Below are positions 1 to 7,943 of a DNA stretch of 64,000 nucleotides, one piece after another. The stretch is from Kitasatospora xanthocidica (GTDB taxonomy: Bacteria > Actinomycetota > Actinomycetes > Streptomycetales > Streptomycetaceae). Position 1 is the stretch's first letter, and the number at the start of each line of letters is the position of its first letter. A model generated the notes under the pieces. It ran no database searches. It worked only from the letters and a program-made list of their open reading frames with translations, and was not told the origin of the DNA. The translations under genes were made by a program, and so were the position numbers. The stretch covers positions 122,546 to 186,545 of the forward strand of contig NZ_BNBY01000015.1 in the NCBI RefSeq assembly GCF_014656195.1, given 5' to 3'.

Positions 1-741
1 GGCCGGGCGGGCGCCGCGCTCGGCCGGCTGCGGCTGGCCGACGCACTGGGCGGGCGGCGGGAGACCGCGGACGCGCTGGCCGACGCCTGCGAACTGGCGG
101 CGGTGGTCCGCGGCGAGACGGTGGACGGGCTGGACGCGCCCGCGGCGGCCGGGCTGCTCTACGGGCTGGCCGGCATCGCGCTGCTGCAGCTGCGGCTGTA
201 CCGCCGCACCGGCGAGCGGTGGCTGCTGGACGCGGCCCGGACGGCCCTGGAGCGGGCCGTCGCGCAGTGCGTCCGGGTGCCGGACGGCTCGGTGCAGGTG
301 CTGGAGGCCGGACGGCGGCTGGCGTACCTGGACCGGGGGAGCAGCGGGATCGCCCTGGTGGTGCGGGAGTTCCTGGAGAGCGCCGGACTGCCCGGCGGGG
401 AGGAGTTCCTGGCGGACGTCCGGAAGGTGTGCGCGCCCGGGTTCATCCGGGAGCCGGGGCTGTTCCGCGGACGGGTCGGGCTCACGCTGGCGCTGGACCG
501 GCTGGGCGCGGGCGAGGCGGGCGACGGACAGCAGGACGGGTGGGTGACCGGGCAGGTGGCCGAGCAGGTCGCGCGGCTGCAGTGGCACCTGGTGGCGCGG
601 CCCGAGGGGCTGCTGGTGCCGGGGATGCGGCTGCGGCGCTTCTCGGCGGACCTGCACACCGGCGCGGCGGGCGTGCTGCTGGGGCTGTGGGGGCTGGAGG
701 AGGAACGGGGGGACGTGCTGGACCTGCTGACGCTGGGGTGA
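1..741 (+). CDS. C-terminal part of a class III-type lanthionine synthetase (LanC-like domain), truncated by the window edge
   Basis: The reading frame is open from base 1, so the N-terminal lyase and kinase regions would lie outside the window. The visible 246 residues have LanC-like (alpha/alpha)6 barrel character: a GLLYGLAGIALLQL segment near residue 53 and SADLHTGAAGVLLGL near the end, the repeated GxAG pattern of the cyclase domain. The Cys / Cys-His zinc ligands of LanC and of class IV LanL are not visible, which points to a class III LanKC (RamC/AmfT type). Known role of the family: dehydration and cyclisation of a precursor peptide. The precursor and transporter are not seen here. 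A convergent SARP regulator ends 4 bp downstream. The subclass is inference. Confidence 0.75.
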   Translation, partial: GRAGAALGRLRLADALGGRRETADALADACELAAVVRGETVDGLDAPAAAGLLYGLAGIALLQLRLYRRTGERWLLDAARTALERAVAQCVRVPDGSVQVLEAGRRLAYLDRGSSGIALVVREFLESAGLPGGEEFLADVRKVCAPGFIREPGLFRGRVGLTLALDRLGAGEAGDGQQDGWVTGQVAEQVARLQWHLVARPEGLLVPGMRLRRFSADLHTGAAGVLLGLWGLEEERGDVLDLLTLG

Positions 742-745
742 GGCG

Positions 746-2638
746 TCAGCGGGCGGCGGCTGGGGAGGAGCTTGCGTCGACGGGGCGCGGGTGGAGAAGG
801 GCCGGGCCGGGGGAGGCGGCGGCCGCGCACTCCCGGGCGTGCAGATGGGTCAGCCGGGGGAGCGCGTACAGGGCCGCGTGCGCCGTCACCTCCCCGGTGG
901 GCGAGGTGACCGCCCCCGTGTCGGTGAGCGACTCCAGGGTGCGCAGCGCCAGCCGTTCGGGGCGGCCCAGGGCGGCGGCGGCCTCCGGGAGGGTGAAGAG
1001 CAGCGACAGCGGCAGCGCGGCGAGCCGGGCCAGCGCGAGCCGGCCCTGGTCGGTGAGGTCCCGCCAGCCGGAGTCGAGCCGGGCGCGCACGGCGACGTCC
1101 CCGGCGACCAGCTCGTCCAGCGCGCCCGCCGGGTCCTCCAGCCGGGCCGCGAACTCGGCCGGCGGCAGGTGGCGCAGCACGGCCAGCCGGGTGCCGGCGA
1201 CCCGTACGGCGAGCGGCAGCAGCCCGCAGGCGTCCACGATCCGGGCGGCGGCCGCGCGGTCGGTGCCGATCCGGCCGGTGCCGACGATCCGGCCGAGCAG
1301 TTCCACCGCCTCGGTGGGGGCCAGCGGCGGGACGGTGATCCGGTGCACCGAGGCCAGGCCGGCGAGTTGGCTGCGGGAGGTGACCAGGACGGCGCTCGGG
1401 CCGTGGCCCGGCAGCAGCTCGCGGACCACGGCCTCGCCCGGGGCGTCGTCCAGGACCAGCAGCATCCGGCGCCCGGCCAGCGAGGCGCGCCACAGGGCGG
1501 CGGCCCGGCCGGGGTCGGCGGGGGCCGGACCGGCCGGGTCGGTGCCCGATCGGCCGGTGAGGGAGGCGAGTTCGGCCAGCACCTCGGGCAGCGGGCGCGG
1601 GACGCCGTCCTCGGTGCGCAGCCGGACGAGCAGCCGGCCGTCCGGGAAGCGGTCGGCGAGCAGATGGCCGGCGTGCACGGCGAGCGCGGTCTTGCCGCTG
1701 CCGGCCGGGCCGGAGAGCACCGCGACCCGCCCACTGCCCTCGCCCAACTGGTCTACCAGGTCCCGTAGTTCGGCCGTCCGTCCGGTGAAGTCGGCGGTGT
1801 CGGCGGGTAGCAGGACGCCGTCCGGGGCGGCAGTCCGGTCCGGACGGCCCGCGGCGGGCCCGGTGCGGCCGCGGGCGAGCAGCTCGCGGTAGCGGGTGGT
1901 CAGCGCGGCGCTCGGTTCCAGGCCCAACTCGCGGGCCAGCAGCTGACGGTGGGTGTCGTAGACGGCGAGCGCCTCGGCCTGCCGGCCGCAGAGGTGGAGC
2001 GCGTTCATCCGGGCGGCCTGGAGGCGCTCGCGCAGCGGGTGGCGCTCGGCGAGCTCGGCCAGCTCCTCGGCGACCGCGACGGCGTTGCCGAGCTCCAACT
2101 CGGTTTCCGCCCAGTCCTCGTGGACCCCCAGGCAGCGGGCCTCCAGCCGCTGCGCCTCGGCGTCGACGGCGGGCGAGGAGCGCAGGTCGGCGAGCGGCGG
2201 GCCCTGCCAGAGGTCGAGGGCCTGGCGCAGCAGCCGGGCGGCCGGGGCGAGCGCACCGCCGTCGGCGGCCGCCCGGCCGGCCCGGGCCAGGGCGCGGAAC
2301 TGCAGCAGGTCGAGCTCGGGTTCGGCGACCCGCAGCAGGTAGCCGCCGGCCGAGTGGACCAGCCGGTCGGGGCCCTCCTCGCGGCCGAGCAGGGTGCGCA
2401 GGGTGCAGACGTACACCTGGAGGTTCTTGCGGGCGGTGCGCGGCGGCTCCTCGGGCCACACCGCGTCGGTGAGCAGGTCGACCGGGACGGCGGCGTTGGC
2501 GCGGCTCAGCAGGACGGCCAGCACCAGCCGCTGCTTCAGCGGACCGAGCGGCAGCGGGCGGGCGCCGGCCTCGCCGGTCAGCGGGCCGAGGACGGAGAAG
2601 CGCAACCGGGTGGCGGCTGCGGGCTGGGCCAGGGGCAT
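746..2638 (-). CDS. SARP-family transcriptional activator with BTAD and NB-ARC ATPase domains (AfsR-like, short form)
   Basis: 630 residues from an ATG preceded by a well-placed GGAGG. The N-terminus (about 15-95) is an OmpR-type winged helix (FSVLGPLTGEAG, then LKQRLVLAVLLSRAN), followed by a bacterial transcriptional activation domain (about 100-245) and an NB-ARC ATPase with Walker A GPAGSGKT near residue 308 and a VLVTSRSQL sensor-like motif. The tail is a winged helix; the TPR domain of full-length AfsR (about 990 residues) is absent. SARPs commonly activate secondary-metabolite clusters. Its convergent position 4 bp from the lanthionine synthetase makes that cluster a plausible target, but this is inference. 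Confidence 0.9.
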   Translation of the reverse strand: MPLAQPAAATRLRFSVLGPLTGEAGARPLPLGPLKQRLVLAVLLSRANAAVPVDLLTDAVWPEEPPRTARKNLQVYVCTLRTLLGREEGPDRLVHSAGGYLLRVAEPELDLLQFRALARAGRAAADGGALAPAARLLRQALDLWQGPPLADLRSSPAVDAEAQRLEARCLGVHEDWAETELELGNAVAVAEELAELAERHPLRERLQAARMNALHLCGRQAEALAVYDTHRQLLARELGLEPSAALTTRYRELLARGRTGPAAGRPDRTAAPDGVLLPADTADFTGRTAELRDLVDQLGEGSGRVAVLSGPAGSGKTALAVHAGHLLADRFPDGRLLVRLRTEDGVPRPLPEVLAELASLTGRSGTDPAGPAPADPGRAAALWRASLAGRRMLLVLDDAPGEAVVRELLPGHGPSAVLVTSRSQLAGLASVHRITVPPLAPTEAVELLGRIVGTGRIGTDRAAAARIVDACGLLPLAVRVAGTRLAVLRHLPPAEFAARLEDPAGALDELVAGDVAVRARLDSGWRDLTDQGRLALARLAALPLSLLFTLPEAAAALGRPERLALRTLESLTDTGAVTSPTGEVTAHAALYALPRLTHLHARECAAAASPGPALLHPRPVDASSSPAAAR

Positions 2639-3181
2639 CGGCGTACCTCCGGGGCGAGGGCGGGGCGGTGACCGTCCAGGGGTGCGGGGTGCGGGGCGGT
2701 GGTTCGAGGGGCGCTTCGGGGGTGGTTCGGCAGCGGTTCGAGGGCGCTTGGTCGGTGCGCGCAGGCTACTTGACCGTCGATCGGGGCTGAAGGGCACGCG
2801 ATCGGACGGGTTCCGGCACGCCGCCTTCACGATCCGGGCCTTCGGGGGCCGGGTGCCGGGGGTGAGGCGTACTGGTGTGCGGGTGGGGTTCCGGCAGGTC
2901 GGGCGGGGTGCGGCGGGGCGGCTCGGGACGGTGGGCGGGCGGTGCGCGAAGACCCGGCGCAGGGGCGGACGGGAGGGGCGCGTTCCGGTGGTTCTCGACC
3001 GGGCCTCCGCAGCCGGGCGAGCGCGGCCCGAGCGGGCCCGGGGCGGGAGGTCCCGGTCGGGGCCCGGGAACTCGGGCCCAGCGGCCCCGGGCGGGCGGGC
3101 CCAAGGGCCCTGGGGCGGGGGGCGTGCCGGTTCGGATCATGGATCGCCATCATTCGCACGACGTTCCTAAGGAGTGGGTCC
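2639..3181. promoter_or_regulatory. Divergent intergenic region between the SARP gene and ctaD
   Basis: No convincing gene is seen in these 540 bp. The ctaD-proximal half is rich in GGGCCC palindromes; one, GGGCCCAAGGGCCC at 3097-3110, fits the DevR-type pattern GGGNCNNNNGNCCC and lies about 70 bp before the ctaD start. An AAGGAG Shine-Dalgarno sits at 3169-3174. The pattern is common by chance at this GC content, so the site is only a candidate. Confidence 0.35.
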
Positions 3182-5029
3182 TTGACCGCCATCCAGGCAC
3201 AGGGCGACCCCACGCGACCGCCAACGGCCGTACCGGCCACGGCGGTTCGGGCCAGGCGGCCCAGGTCGGCCCTGGTCGGGCTGCTGACCACCACCGACCA
3301 CAAGACGATCGGCACCATGTACCTGGTGTCCTCGTTCGCGTTCTTCCTGATCGGCGGCATCCTCGCCCTGGTCATGCGCGCCGAACTCGCCCGGCCGGGG
3401 ACCCAGATCCTCTCCAACGAGCAGTTCAACCAGGCGTTCACCATGCACGGTTCGGTGATGCTGCTGCTGTTCGCGATGCCGCTGTTCACCGGCTTCGCCA
3501 ACTGGATCATGCCGCTGCAGCTCGGTGCCCCGGACGTCGCCTTCCCGCGGCTGAACATGCTGTCCTTCTGGCTGTTCATGTTCGGCTCGCTGATCGCCGC
3601 CGCCGGCTTCACGACCCCGCAGGGCGCCGCCGACTTCGGCTGGTTCCTCTACGCGCCGCTCTCCGACGCGATCCACTCGCCCGGTGTCGGCGCCGACATG
3701 TGGATCATGGGCGTGACGCTCTCCGGCTTCGGCAGCATCTTCGGCGCCGTCAACTTCATCACCACCATCATCTGCATGCGCGCCCCCGGGCTCACCATGT
3801 TCCGGATGTCCATCTTCTGCTGGAACGTGCTGCTCACCTCGGTGCTCGTCCTGCTGGTCTTCCCGGTGCTGGCCGCCGCCCTGCTGGCGCTGGAGTGCGA
3901 CCGCAAGTTCGGCTCGCACGTCTTCGACCCGGCCAACGGCGGGGCGATGCTCTGGCAGCACCTGTTCTGGTTCTTCGGGCATCCCGAGGTGTACATCCTG
4001 GCGCTGCCGTTCTTCGGCATCGTCTCGGAGGTCATCCCGGTGTTCAGCCGCAAGCCGATGTTCGGCTACGCGGGCCTGATCGCCGCGACCGTGGCCATCG
4101 CCGGCCTGTCGGTGACGGTGTGGGCGCACCACATGTACGTCACCGGGCAGGTGCTGCTGCCGTTCTTCTCCTTCATGACCTTCCTGATCGCCGTTCCGAC
4201 CGGGGTGAAGTTCTTCAACTGGGTCGGCACCATGTGGAAGGGCTCGCTGAGCTTCGAGACCCCGATGCTCTGGACGGTCGGCTTCCTGGTCACCTTCCTC
4301 TTCGGCGGACTCACCGGCGTGCTGCTCGCGGCGCCGCCGATCGACTTCCACGTCTCCGACTCGTACTTCGTCGTCGCCCACTTCCACTACACGCTGTTCG
4401 GCACCGTGGTCTACGCGATGTTCGCCGGCTTCCACTTCTGGTGGCCGAAGATGACCGGGAAGAAGCTGGACGAACGGCTCGGCAAGATCACCTTCTGGAC
4501 GCTGACCGTCGGCTTCCACGCGACCTTCCTGGTGCAGCACTGGCTCGGCGCCGAGGGCATGCCCCGCCGCTACGCCGACTACCTGGCCTCGGACGGCTTC
4601 ACCACCCTGAACACCGTCTCCACCATCGGCTCCTTCCTGCTGGGCCTGTCGATCCTGCCGTTCCTCTACAACGTCTGGAAGACCGCCAAGTACGGCGAGA
4701 AGGTCACCGAGGACGACCCGTGGGGCTGGGGCCGCTCGCTGGAGTGGGCCACCTCCTGCCCGCCGCCGCGGCACAACTTCGTGAAGCTACCCCGGATCCG
4801 CTCCGAATCCCCGGCCTTCGACCTCCACCACCCGGACATCGCGGCCCGGGACGTGCTGCACCACAGCGGCAAGCCCGCCACCCACCTGGGCGACGTGGAA
4901 CCGGTCAAGTACGACCGGCCGCTGAGCCGGGCGGGCCGGGCGGACCGGGCGGACCGGGCGGACCGGGCTCGGGTGCCGTCCGCCATTCCCGCGGCGCCCT
5001 CCGCCGAGGCCCCGACCTCGGACGGCTGA
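3182..5029 (+). CDS. ctaD: Cytochrome c oxidase subunit I (aa3-type haem-copper oxidase), stand-alone copy
   Basis: 615 residues from a TTG placed 7 nt after AAGGAG; no better in-frame start is near. It is a polytopic membrane protein carrying the haem-copper core: TMHGSVM (haem a ligand), FGHPEVYILALPFFG (CuB His with the cross-linked Tyr), VWAHHMYVTG (CuB His pair) and VVAHFHYTLFG (haem a3 and a ligands). It reduces O2 to water and pumps protons. Subunits II, III and IV are not adjacent, so this looks like a second, solo ctaD that would borrow partners from the main operon (inference). The C-terminal tail encodes a RADRADRAD run from four 9-bp near-identical repeats at 4931-4966. A strong hairpin follows. 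Confidence 0.95.
   Translation: MTAIQAQGDPTRPPTAVPATAVRARRPRSALVGLLTTTDHKTIGTMYLVSSFAFFLIGGILALVMRAELARPGTQILSNEQFNQAFTMHGSVMLLLFAMPLFTGFANWIMPLQLGAPDVAFPRLNMLSFWLFMFGSLIAAAGFTTPQGAADFGWFLYAPLSDAIHSPGVGADMWIMGVTLSGFGSIFGAVNFITTIICMRAPGLTMFRMSIFCWNVLLTSVLVLLVFPVLAAALLALECDRKFGSHVFDPANGGAMLWQHLFWFFGHPEVYILALPFFGIVSEVIPVFSRKPMFGYAGLIAATVAIAGLSVTVWAHHMYVTGQVLLPFFSFMTFLIAVPTGVKFFNWVGTMWKGSLSFETPMLWTVGFLVTFLFGGLTGVLLAAPPIDFHVSDSYFVVAHFHYTLFGTVVYAMFAGFHFWWPKMTGKKLDERLGKITFWTLTVGFHATFLVQHWLGAEGMPRRYADYLASDGFTTLNTVSTIGSFLLGLSILPFLYNVWKTAKYGEKVTEDDPWGWGRSLEWATSCPPPRHNFVKLPRIRSESPAFDLHHPDIAARDVLHHSGKPATHLGDVEPVKYDRPLSRAGRADRADRADRARVPSAIPAAPSAEAPTSDG
4931..4966 (+). repeat. 9-bp tandem repeat inside the 3' end of ctaD
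   Basis: Four consecutive 9-mers (gcgggccgg, then gcggaccgg three times) encode the Ala-Asp-Arg repeats of the cytoplasmic tail. The length is a multiple of three, so slippage would change tail length without a frameshift. Confidence 0.8.
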
Positions 5030-5044
5030 GGCCGCCCCCCGAAC

Positions 5045-5088
5045 GCCGTCCCCGCCCGCGTCGCTGCCCCCGGGCGGGCGGGGACGGC
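5045..5088 (+). terminator. Rho-independent-type hairpin after ctaD
   Basis: A perfect 15-bp GC-rich stem (5045-5059 with 5074-5088) and a 14-nt loop lie 15 bp after the ctaD stop. There is no T-run, as is usual in streptomycetes. Confidence 0.75.
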
Positions 5089-5163
5089 CCCCTCGCCCCT
5101 TGCCCCATCCGTCCCACCGCCCCATCCGCCCCATTGCCCCGTCGTGACCAGGAAGGCCCGGTC

Positions 5164-5883
5164 GTGAACCACACCGTGCTCGCCATCGGCACCGCCGCCC
5201 TCACCTCGGGCGGCTGTGTCTGGTACCTGCCCGCCATCGCCGACCTCCAGGCCGGTGCCGACCGCCCCCGCTCGACCCGCACCGCCGCGGCGGCGTGCGT
5301 GCTGTGGTGGGCGGCGCTCGCGCTGGCGGGCGGACTGCTGCTCGTCGTACCGGACTGGCGGCCCGCCGCGCAGATCGCGCTGGCCGGCCTGGTCGGCGGC
5401 GCCGCGCTGCGGGTGCGGGCGCTGTGGGACCGGCGGCGGGAGGTGCGGGACACCGCGGCCCGGTGGGCCGCACTGGACGCCGGGCCCATCCCGCGCACCG
5501 GCCGGCCGCTCGCCGTCGCCCTCGCGGGCTGGCTGGTGGTCGGCTCCGCCGTCGCCTCGCTCGGCGCGGTGGCGATCCTGCTCTCGGGCGGGGGGAGCGT
5601 CGGCCCCCGGGTGGTCCTCGCGGGGACCGGCGGCGCGGTGGTCGCGCTCGTCTTCCTGCTGCTGGGACTGGGGAGCGTCCGACGCCAGGGCCCGTCTTCA
5701 AACCCCCGCCTGCGGGCCGACGCTCCCCCAGCCTTCGGCCGGGAGGTACCCCCAGGGCACAAGCGCGCCTCGCGGCGTTGTCGTCGGTCGCCGATGCTCC
5801 GCATGGACTCCCTCCTCCGCCTTGCGATGCACGCACCCCAACGCCGCCCCGCCCGCCCTGGCGGGCGGACGACGGGGGTTTGA
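5164..5883 (+). CDS. Small multi-pass membrane protein whose C-terminus is encoded by a MITE
   Basis: 239 residues from a GTG 7 nt after AGGAAGG. Hydrophobic segments occur at about residues 4-25 (VLAIGTAALTSGGCVWYLPA), 43-65, 68-83, 118-142 and 148-170; the family is not recognised. After about residue 175 the composition changes abruptly to Arg/Pro/Ser-rich, soluble-looking sequence. That change coincides with the left terminal repeat of the inverted-repeat element at 5688-5893, which also supplies the stop codon. The native protein probably ended near residue 175 and the last 64 residues are likely an insertion-derived extension. Confidence 0.65.
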   Translation: MNHTVLAIGTAALTSGGCVWYLPAIADLQAGADRPRSTRTAAAACVLWWAALALAGGLLLVVPDWRPAAQIALAGLVGGAALRVRALWDRRREVRDTAARWAALDAGPIPRTGRPLAVALAGWLVVGSAVASLGAVAILLSGGGSVGPRVVLAGTGGAVVALVFLLLGLGSVRRQGPSSNPRLRADAPPAFGREVPPGHKRASRRCRRSPMLRMDSLLRLAMHAPQRRPARPGGRTTGV

Positions 5884-5893
5884 AGACGGGCCC
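5688..5893. mobile_element. 206-bp MITE-like element with 21-bp perfect terminal inverted repeats
   Basis: The left end 5688-5708 and right end 5873-5893 are exact reverse complements over 21 bp (core CCCGTCTTCAAACCCCC). The interior has its own hairpin (CTCCCCCAGCCTTCGGCCGG ... GGTACCCCCAG), a type of sequence that from memory is dispersed in streptomycete genomes. No transposase is inside and no target-site duplication is obvious. It forms the 3' end of the preceding membrane-protein gene. Confidence 0.75.
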
Positions 5894-5928
5894 CGGGGCC
5901 GCTGAGGGCGATGACAACAGCGTGAATG

Positions 5929-5942
5929 GGGCCGTTCGGCCC
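5929..5942. promoter_or_regulatory. Candidate DevR/OsdR-type operator upstream of the response regulator
   Basis: The palindrome GGGCCGTTCGGCCC fits the DosR/DevR-like pattern GGGNCNNNNGNCCC. It lies about 80 bp before the DevR-like gene, so autoregulation is possible. It is not proven, because the pattern is expected roughly once per 3 kb by chance at this GC content. Confidence 0.4.
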
Positions 5943-6022
5943 TGGGGTCCGGCGGTGCGGTGGGCGATGATGCCGTGGGCCCCGCCAGGAGTGTGCGGGG
6001 GTGACGAAGGTGGGGCCGCGCG

Positions 6023-6739
6023 ATGGCGACCAAGACGGAGGGGGCCGGGGCACCGGCCCCGGTCCGGGTGTTCCTGCTGGACGACCACGAGGTGGTGCGC
6101 CGCGGCGTGCACGACCTGCTGGACGGCGAGCCTGACCTGGAGGTGGTCGGCGAGGCGGCCACCGCCGAGCAGGCCCTCGTCCGGGTGCCGGCGCTGCGGC
6201 CCGACGTCGCGGTGCTGGACGTCCGCCTCGGCGACGGGGACGGCGTCTCGGTCTGCCGGGAGCTGCGCTCGCGGATGCCCGGCCTCGCCTGTCTGATGCT
6301 CACCTCCTTCGACGACGAGGAAGCGCTGCTGGACGCCGTGATGGCGGGCGCCGCCGGGTACGTGCTGAAGCAGATCAGCGGCACCGACCTGGTCGCCGCC
6401 GTCCGTACCGTCGCCTCCGGCCGCTCGATGCTCGACCCCGGCGCGGCCACCCGCCTGCTCAACCGGCTGCGCAGCGACGCCGAACCCGCCCAGCCGGTCA
6501 CCACCGGACCCGGGCTGACCGCGCGCGAGCAGGAGGTGCTCGCGCTGGTCGGCGAGGGCCTGACCAACCGGCAGATCGGCGAGCGGCTCTACCTCGCCGA
6601 GAAGACCGTCAAGAACCACGTCTCGCGGCTGCTCGCCAAGCTCGGCGTGGAGCGGCGGGTCCAGGCGGCTCTGATCGCCACCGAACTGCGTCAGACGTCC
6701 GCCGCGCCGTCCTCCCCGCTGCGCGGCTTCCGGGGCTGA
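6023..6739 (+). CDS. NarL/FixJ-family response regulator, DevR/DosR-like
   Basis: 238 residues from ATG. The receiver domain spans about 13-130, with acidic-pocket DD in VFLLDDHEVV, phosphoacceptor Asp66 (VAVLDVRLGD), Thr in LMLTSF and Lys in YVLKQISG. The C-terminal LuxR-type helix-turn-helix (LTAREQEVLALVGEGLTNRQ through EKTVKNHVSRLLAKLGV) spans about 170-225. The overall layout matches DevR/DosR regulators of dormancy and hypoxia responses. No kinase is adjacent; the DevS-like kinase at 22249-23988 in this window is a candidate partner (inference). GGGNC...GNCCC palindromes occur upstream of this gene, the next gene and the usp gene. Confidence 0.9.
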   Translation: MATKTEGAGAPAPVRVFLLDDHEVVRRGVHDLLDGEPDLEVVGEAATAEQALVRVPALRPDVAVLDVRLGDGDGVSVCRELRSRMPGLACLMLTSFDDEEALLDAVMAGAAGYVLKQISGTDLVAAVRTVASGRSMLDPGAATRLLNRLRSDAEPAQPVTTGPGLTAREQEVLALVGEGLTNRQIGERLYLAEKTVKNHVSRLLAKLGVERRVQAALIATELRQTSAAPSSPLRGFRG

Positions 6740-6789
6740 CCGGCCCCGGATTCGCGTCCCCGGCCCGGGGCCCTCGGCGGGCCCCCGCC

Positions 6790-6803
6790 GGGACCATCGG
6801 CCC
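6790..6803. promoter_or_regulatory. Candidate DevR-type operator before the split-barrel gene
   Basis: GGGACCATCGGCCC matches GGGNCNNNNGNCCC, including the GGGAC half of the mycobacterial DosR box. It lies 36 bp upstream of the ATG at 6840. Confidence 0.45.
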
Positions 6804-6839
6804 TCGTGAGCGTCCCCCGGCCCGGGCGAGCGTCGCGGC

Positions 6840-7247
6840 ATGAACCACGACCACGTCCCGCACCCCCGGCACCCCTCGTACGGCCTGCGCGAGCTGCCCG
6901 ACCTGCCCGAACTCCGTGAACTCGACCGGAACCGGGCGCTGGAGCTGCCGGCCCGGGCCTCCGTCGGACGGGTCGTCCACACCGTCGACGCCCTCCCGGC
7001 GGTCCTGCCCGTGCCCTTCCGGCTGGTGCCCGGCGGCGTGCTGGTCTGCGCGCCCGCCGACTCCCGGCTGGTTCGCGCCGTCGACGGCGCGGTGATCGCC
7101 TTCGAGCCGACGAGGTGGACGGCCGCGACGGCTCCGGCTGGTTCGTCGCCGTCCTCGGCCACGCCCGGGTCGGCCGGAGCACGGCCGGCCGACACCGCCC
7201 GGATCCGCATCCGCCCGGCGCTGGTCATCGGCAGCTGCCCGATGTAG
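6840..7247 (+). CDS. Pyridoxamine 5'-phosphate oxidase-like split-barrel protein with an apparent internal frameshifted stretch
   Basis: 135 residues as read. The start (LDRNRALELPARASVGRVVH) and the end (TARIRIRPALVIG) are typical of actinobacterial flavin- or F420-binding split-barrel proteins, which often sit in DosR-type regulons. Between about 7107 and 7185 the annotated frame gives low-complexity sequence, whereas the +1 frame reads DEVDGRDGSGWFVAVLGHAR, the normal core of this family. A missing base near 7107 followed by an extra base before about 7190 would explain this. The gene is therefore either a compensated double-frameshift allele or carries two sequence errors. Function is uncertain until resolved. 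Confidence 0.65.
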   Translation: MNHDHVPHPRHPSYGLRELPDLPELRELDRNRALELPARASVGRVVHTVDALPAVLPVPFRLVPGGVLVCAPADSRLVRAVDGAVIAFEPTRWTAATAPAGSSPSSATPGSAGARPADTARIRIRPALVIGSCPM

Positions 7248-7407
7248 CCGTGCGTGATGGAGCGCGTCGCCTCCCGTGGTTCTTCTCCGAACTTCCGAAT
7301 TTCCCTCCCGTGCCGTCACATTCGATCGTCGGCATCCGTCGGAGGTGTGCAGGGCGCGGTGGAACCGCCCTTGTGGAAGCACCGAACCGTCAATGGAGGA
7401 AAGAGCC

Positions 7408-7782
7408 ATGAACTTCCGTCAGACCGCTTCCCGGATCGGCCTGCTGGCCGCCGGCCTCGCCGTCGTCGCCGGTGGCGCGGGCGTCGCCCACGCCGACATG
7501 GACCGCTACACCTCGGGCTCGCACTCGTGGCGGACCGGCAGTGGCGAGGGTGCCCCGAACGGGATGGCCGCGGTGATGGACACCAAGGCCGACGGCAACC
7601 CGGTCTACACCCGGTACAACCGCAACTACCCGAGCACCGAGCTCTACTCGCTGTGGAACAAGAACGGTGAGGGCACGAAGAGCTACAGCGGGGCGGGCGG
7701 CGTCATCTGGGACATGAAGACCTGCGTCTCGCTGCCCGCGGGCAGTGACGACTGCAGCAACTGGTGGTCCGACGACCACTGA
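7408..7782 (+). CDS. Small secreted protein of unknown function, possible exported peptide
   Basis: 124 residues from an ATG after GGAGGAAAG (7397-7405). Residues 1-30 form a Sec signal peptide (ASRIGLLAAGLAVVAGGAGV, cleavage likely after AHA). The mature part of about 95 residues is rich in Ser, Gly, Tyr, Asn and Trp and ends CVSLPAGSDDCSNWWSDDH; its only two cysteines could form a disulfide. No family is recognised. It is followed by a hairpin and then an ABC ATPase/permease pair, a layout reminiscent of bacteriocin or signal-peptide loci, but it lacks the lactococcin-972 signature. The role is unknown. Confidence 0.75.
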   Translation: MNFRQTASRIGLLAAGLAVVAGGAGVAHADMDRYTSGSHSWRTGSGEGAPNGMAAVMDTKADGNPVYTRYNRNYPSTELYSLWNKNGEGTKSYSGAGGVIWDMKTCVSLPAGSDDCSNWWSDDH

Positions 7783-7808
7783 TCCCCGGGCCGTACCCCG
7801 GTGATGTC

Positions 7809-7842
7809 CCGGCGGGGCGGGTGGCGCCGCCCGCCCCGCCGG
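7809..7842 (+). terminator. Hairpin between the secreted-protein gene and the ABC transporter genes
   Basis: A perfect 13-bp stem (7809-7821 with 7830-7842) with an 8-nt loop lies 27 bp after the stop at 7782. It may terminate or attenuate read-through into the transporter genes. Confidence 0.65.
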
Positions 7843-7943
7843 ACTCCGGGTCCCCGTACAACCTGCATAACCACCCCCCCCGCCGAACAGGGCGGAATCC
7901 AACAGATCGTGCACATAGCCACCAGGAAAGGCCCGGACCGCAC

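Noticed and set aside
159..2459. Long minus-strand frame over the lanthionine synthetase and SARP genes
   Set aside because: It is Arg/Pro/Ala-rich in a shifted frame of the true SARP gene; no domain is recognisable.
3060..3115. Further GGGCCC palindromes as regulatory sites
   Set aside because: Apart from one pattern match they look like ordinary consequences of very high GC.
7408..7782. Lactococcin-972-type bacteriocin
   Set aside because: The size, signal peptide and neighbours fit, but the conserved tryptophan/glycine pattern of that family is not present, so only a generic secreted protein is called.
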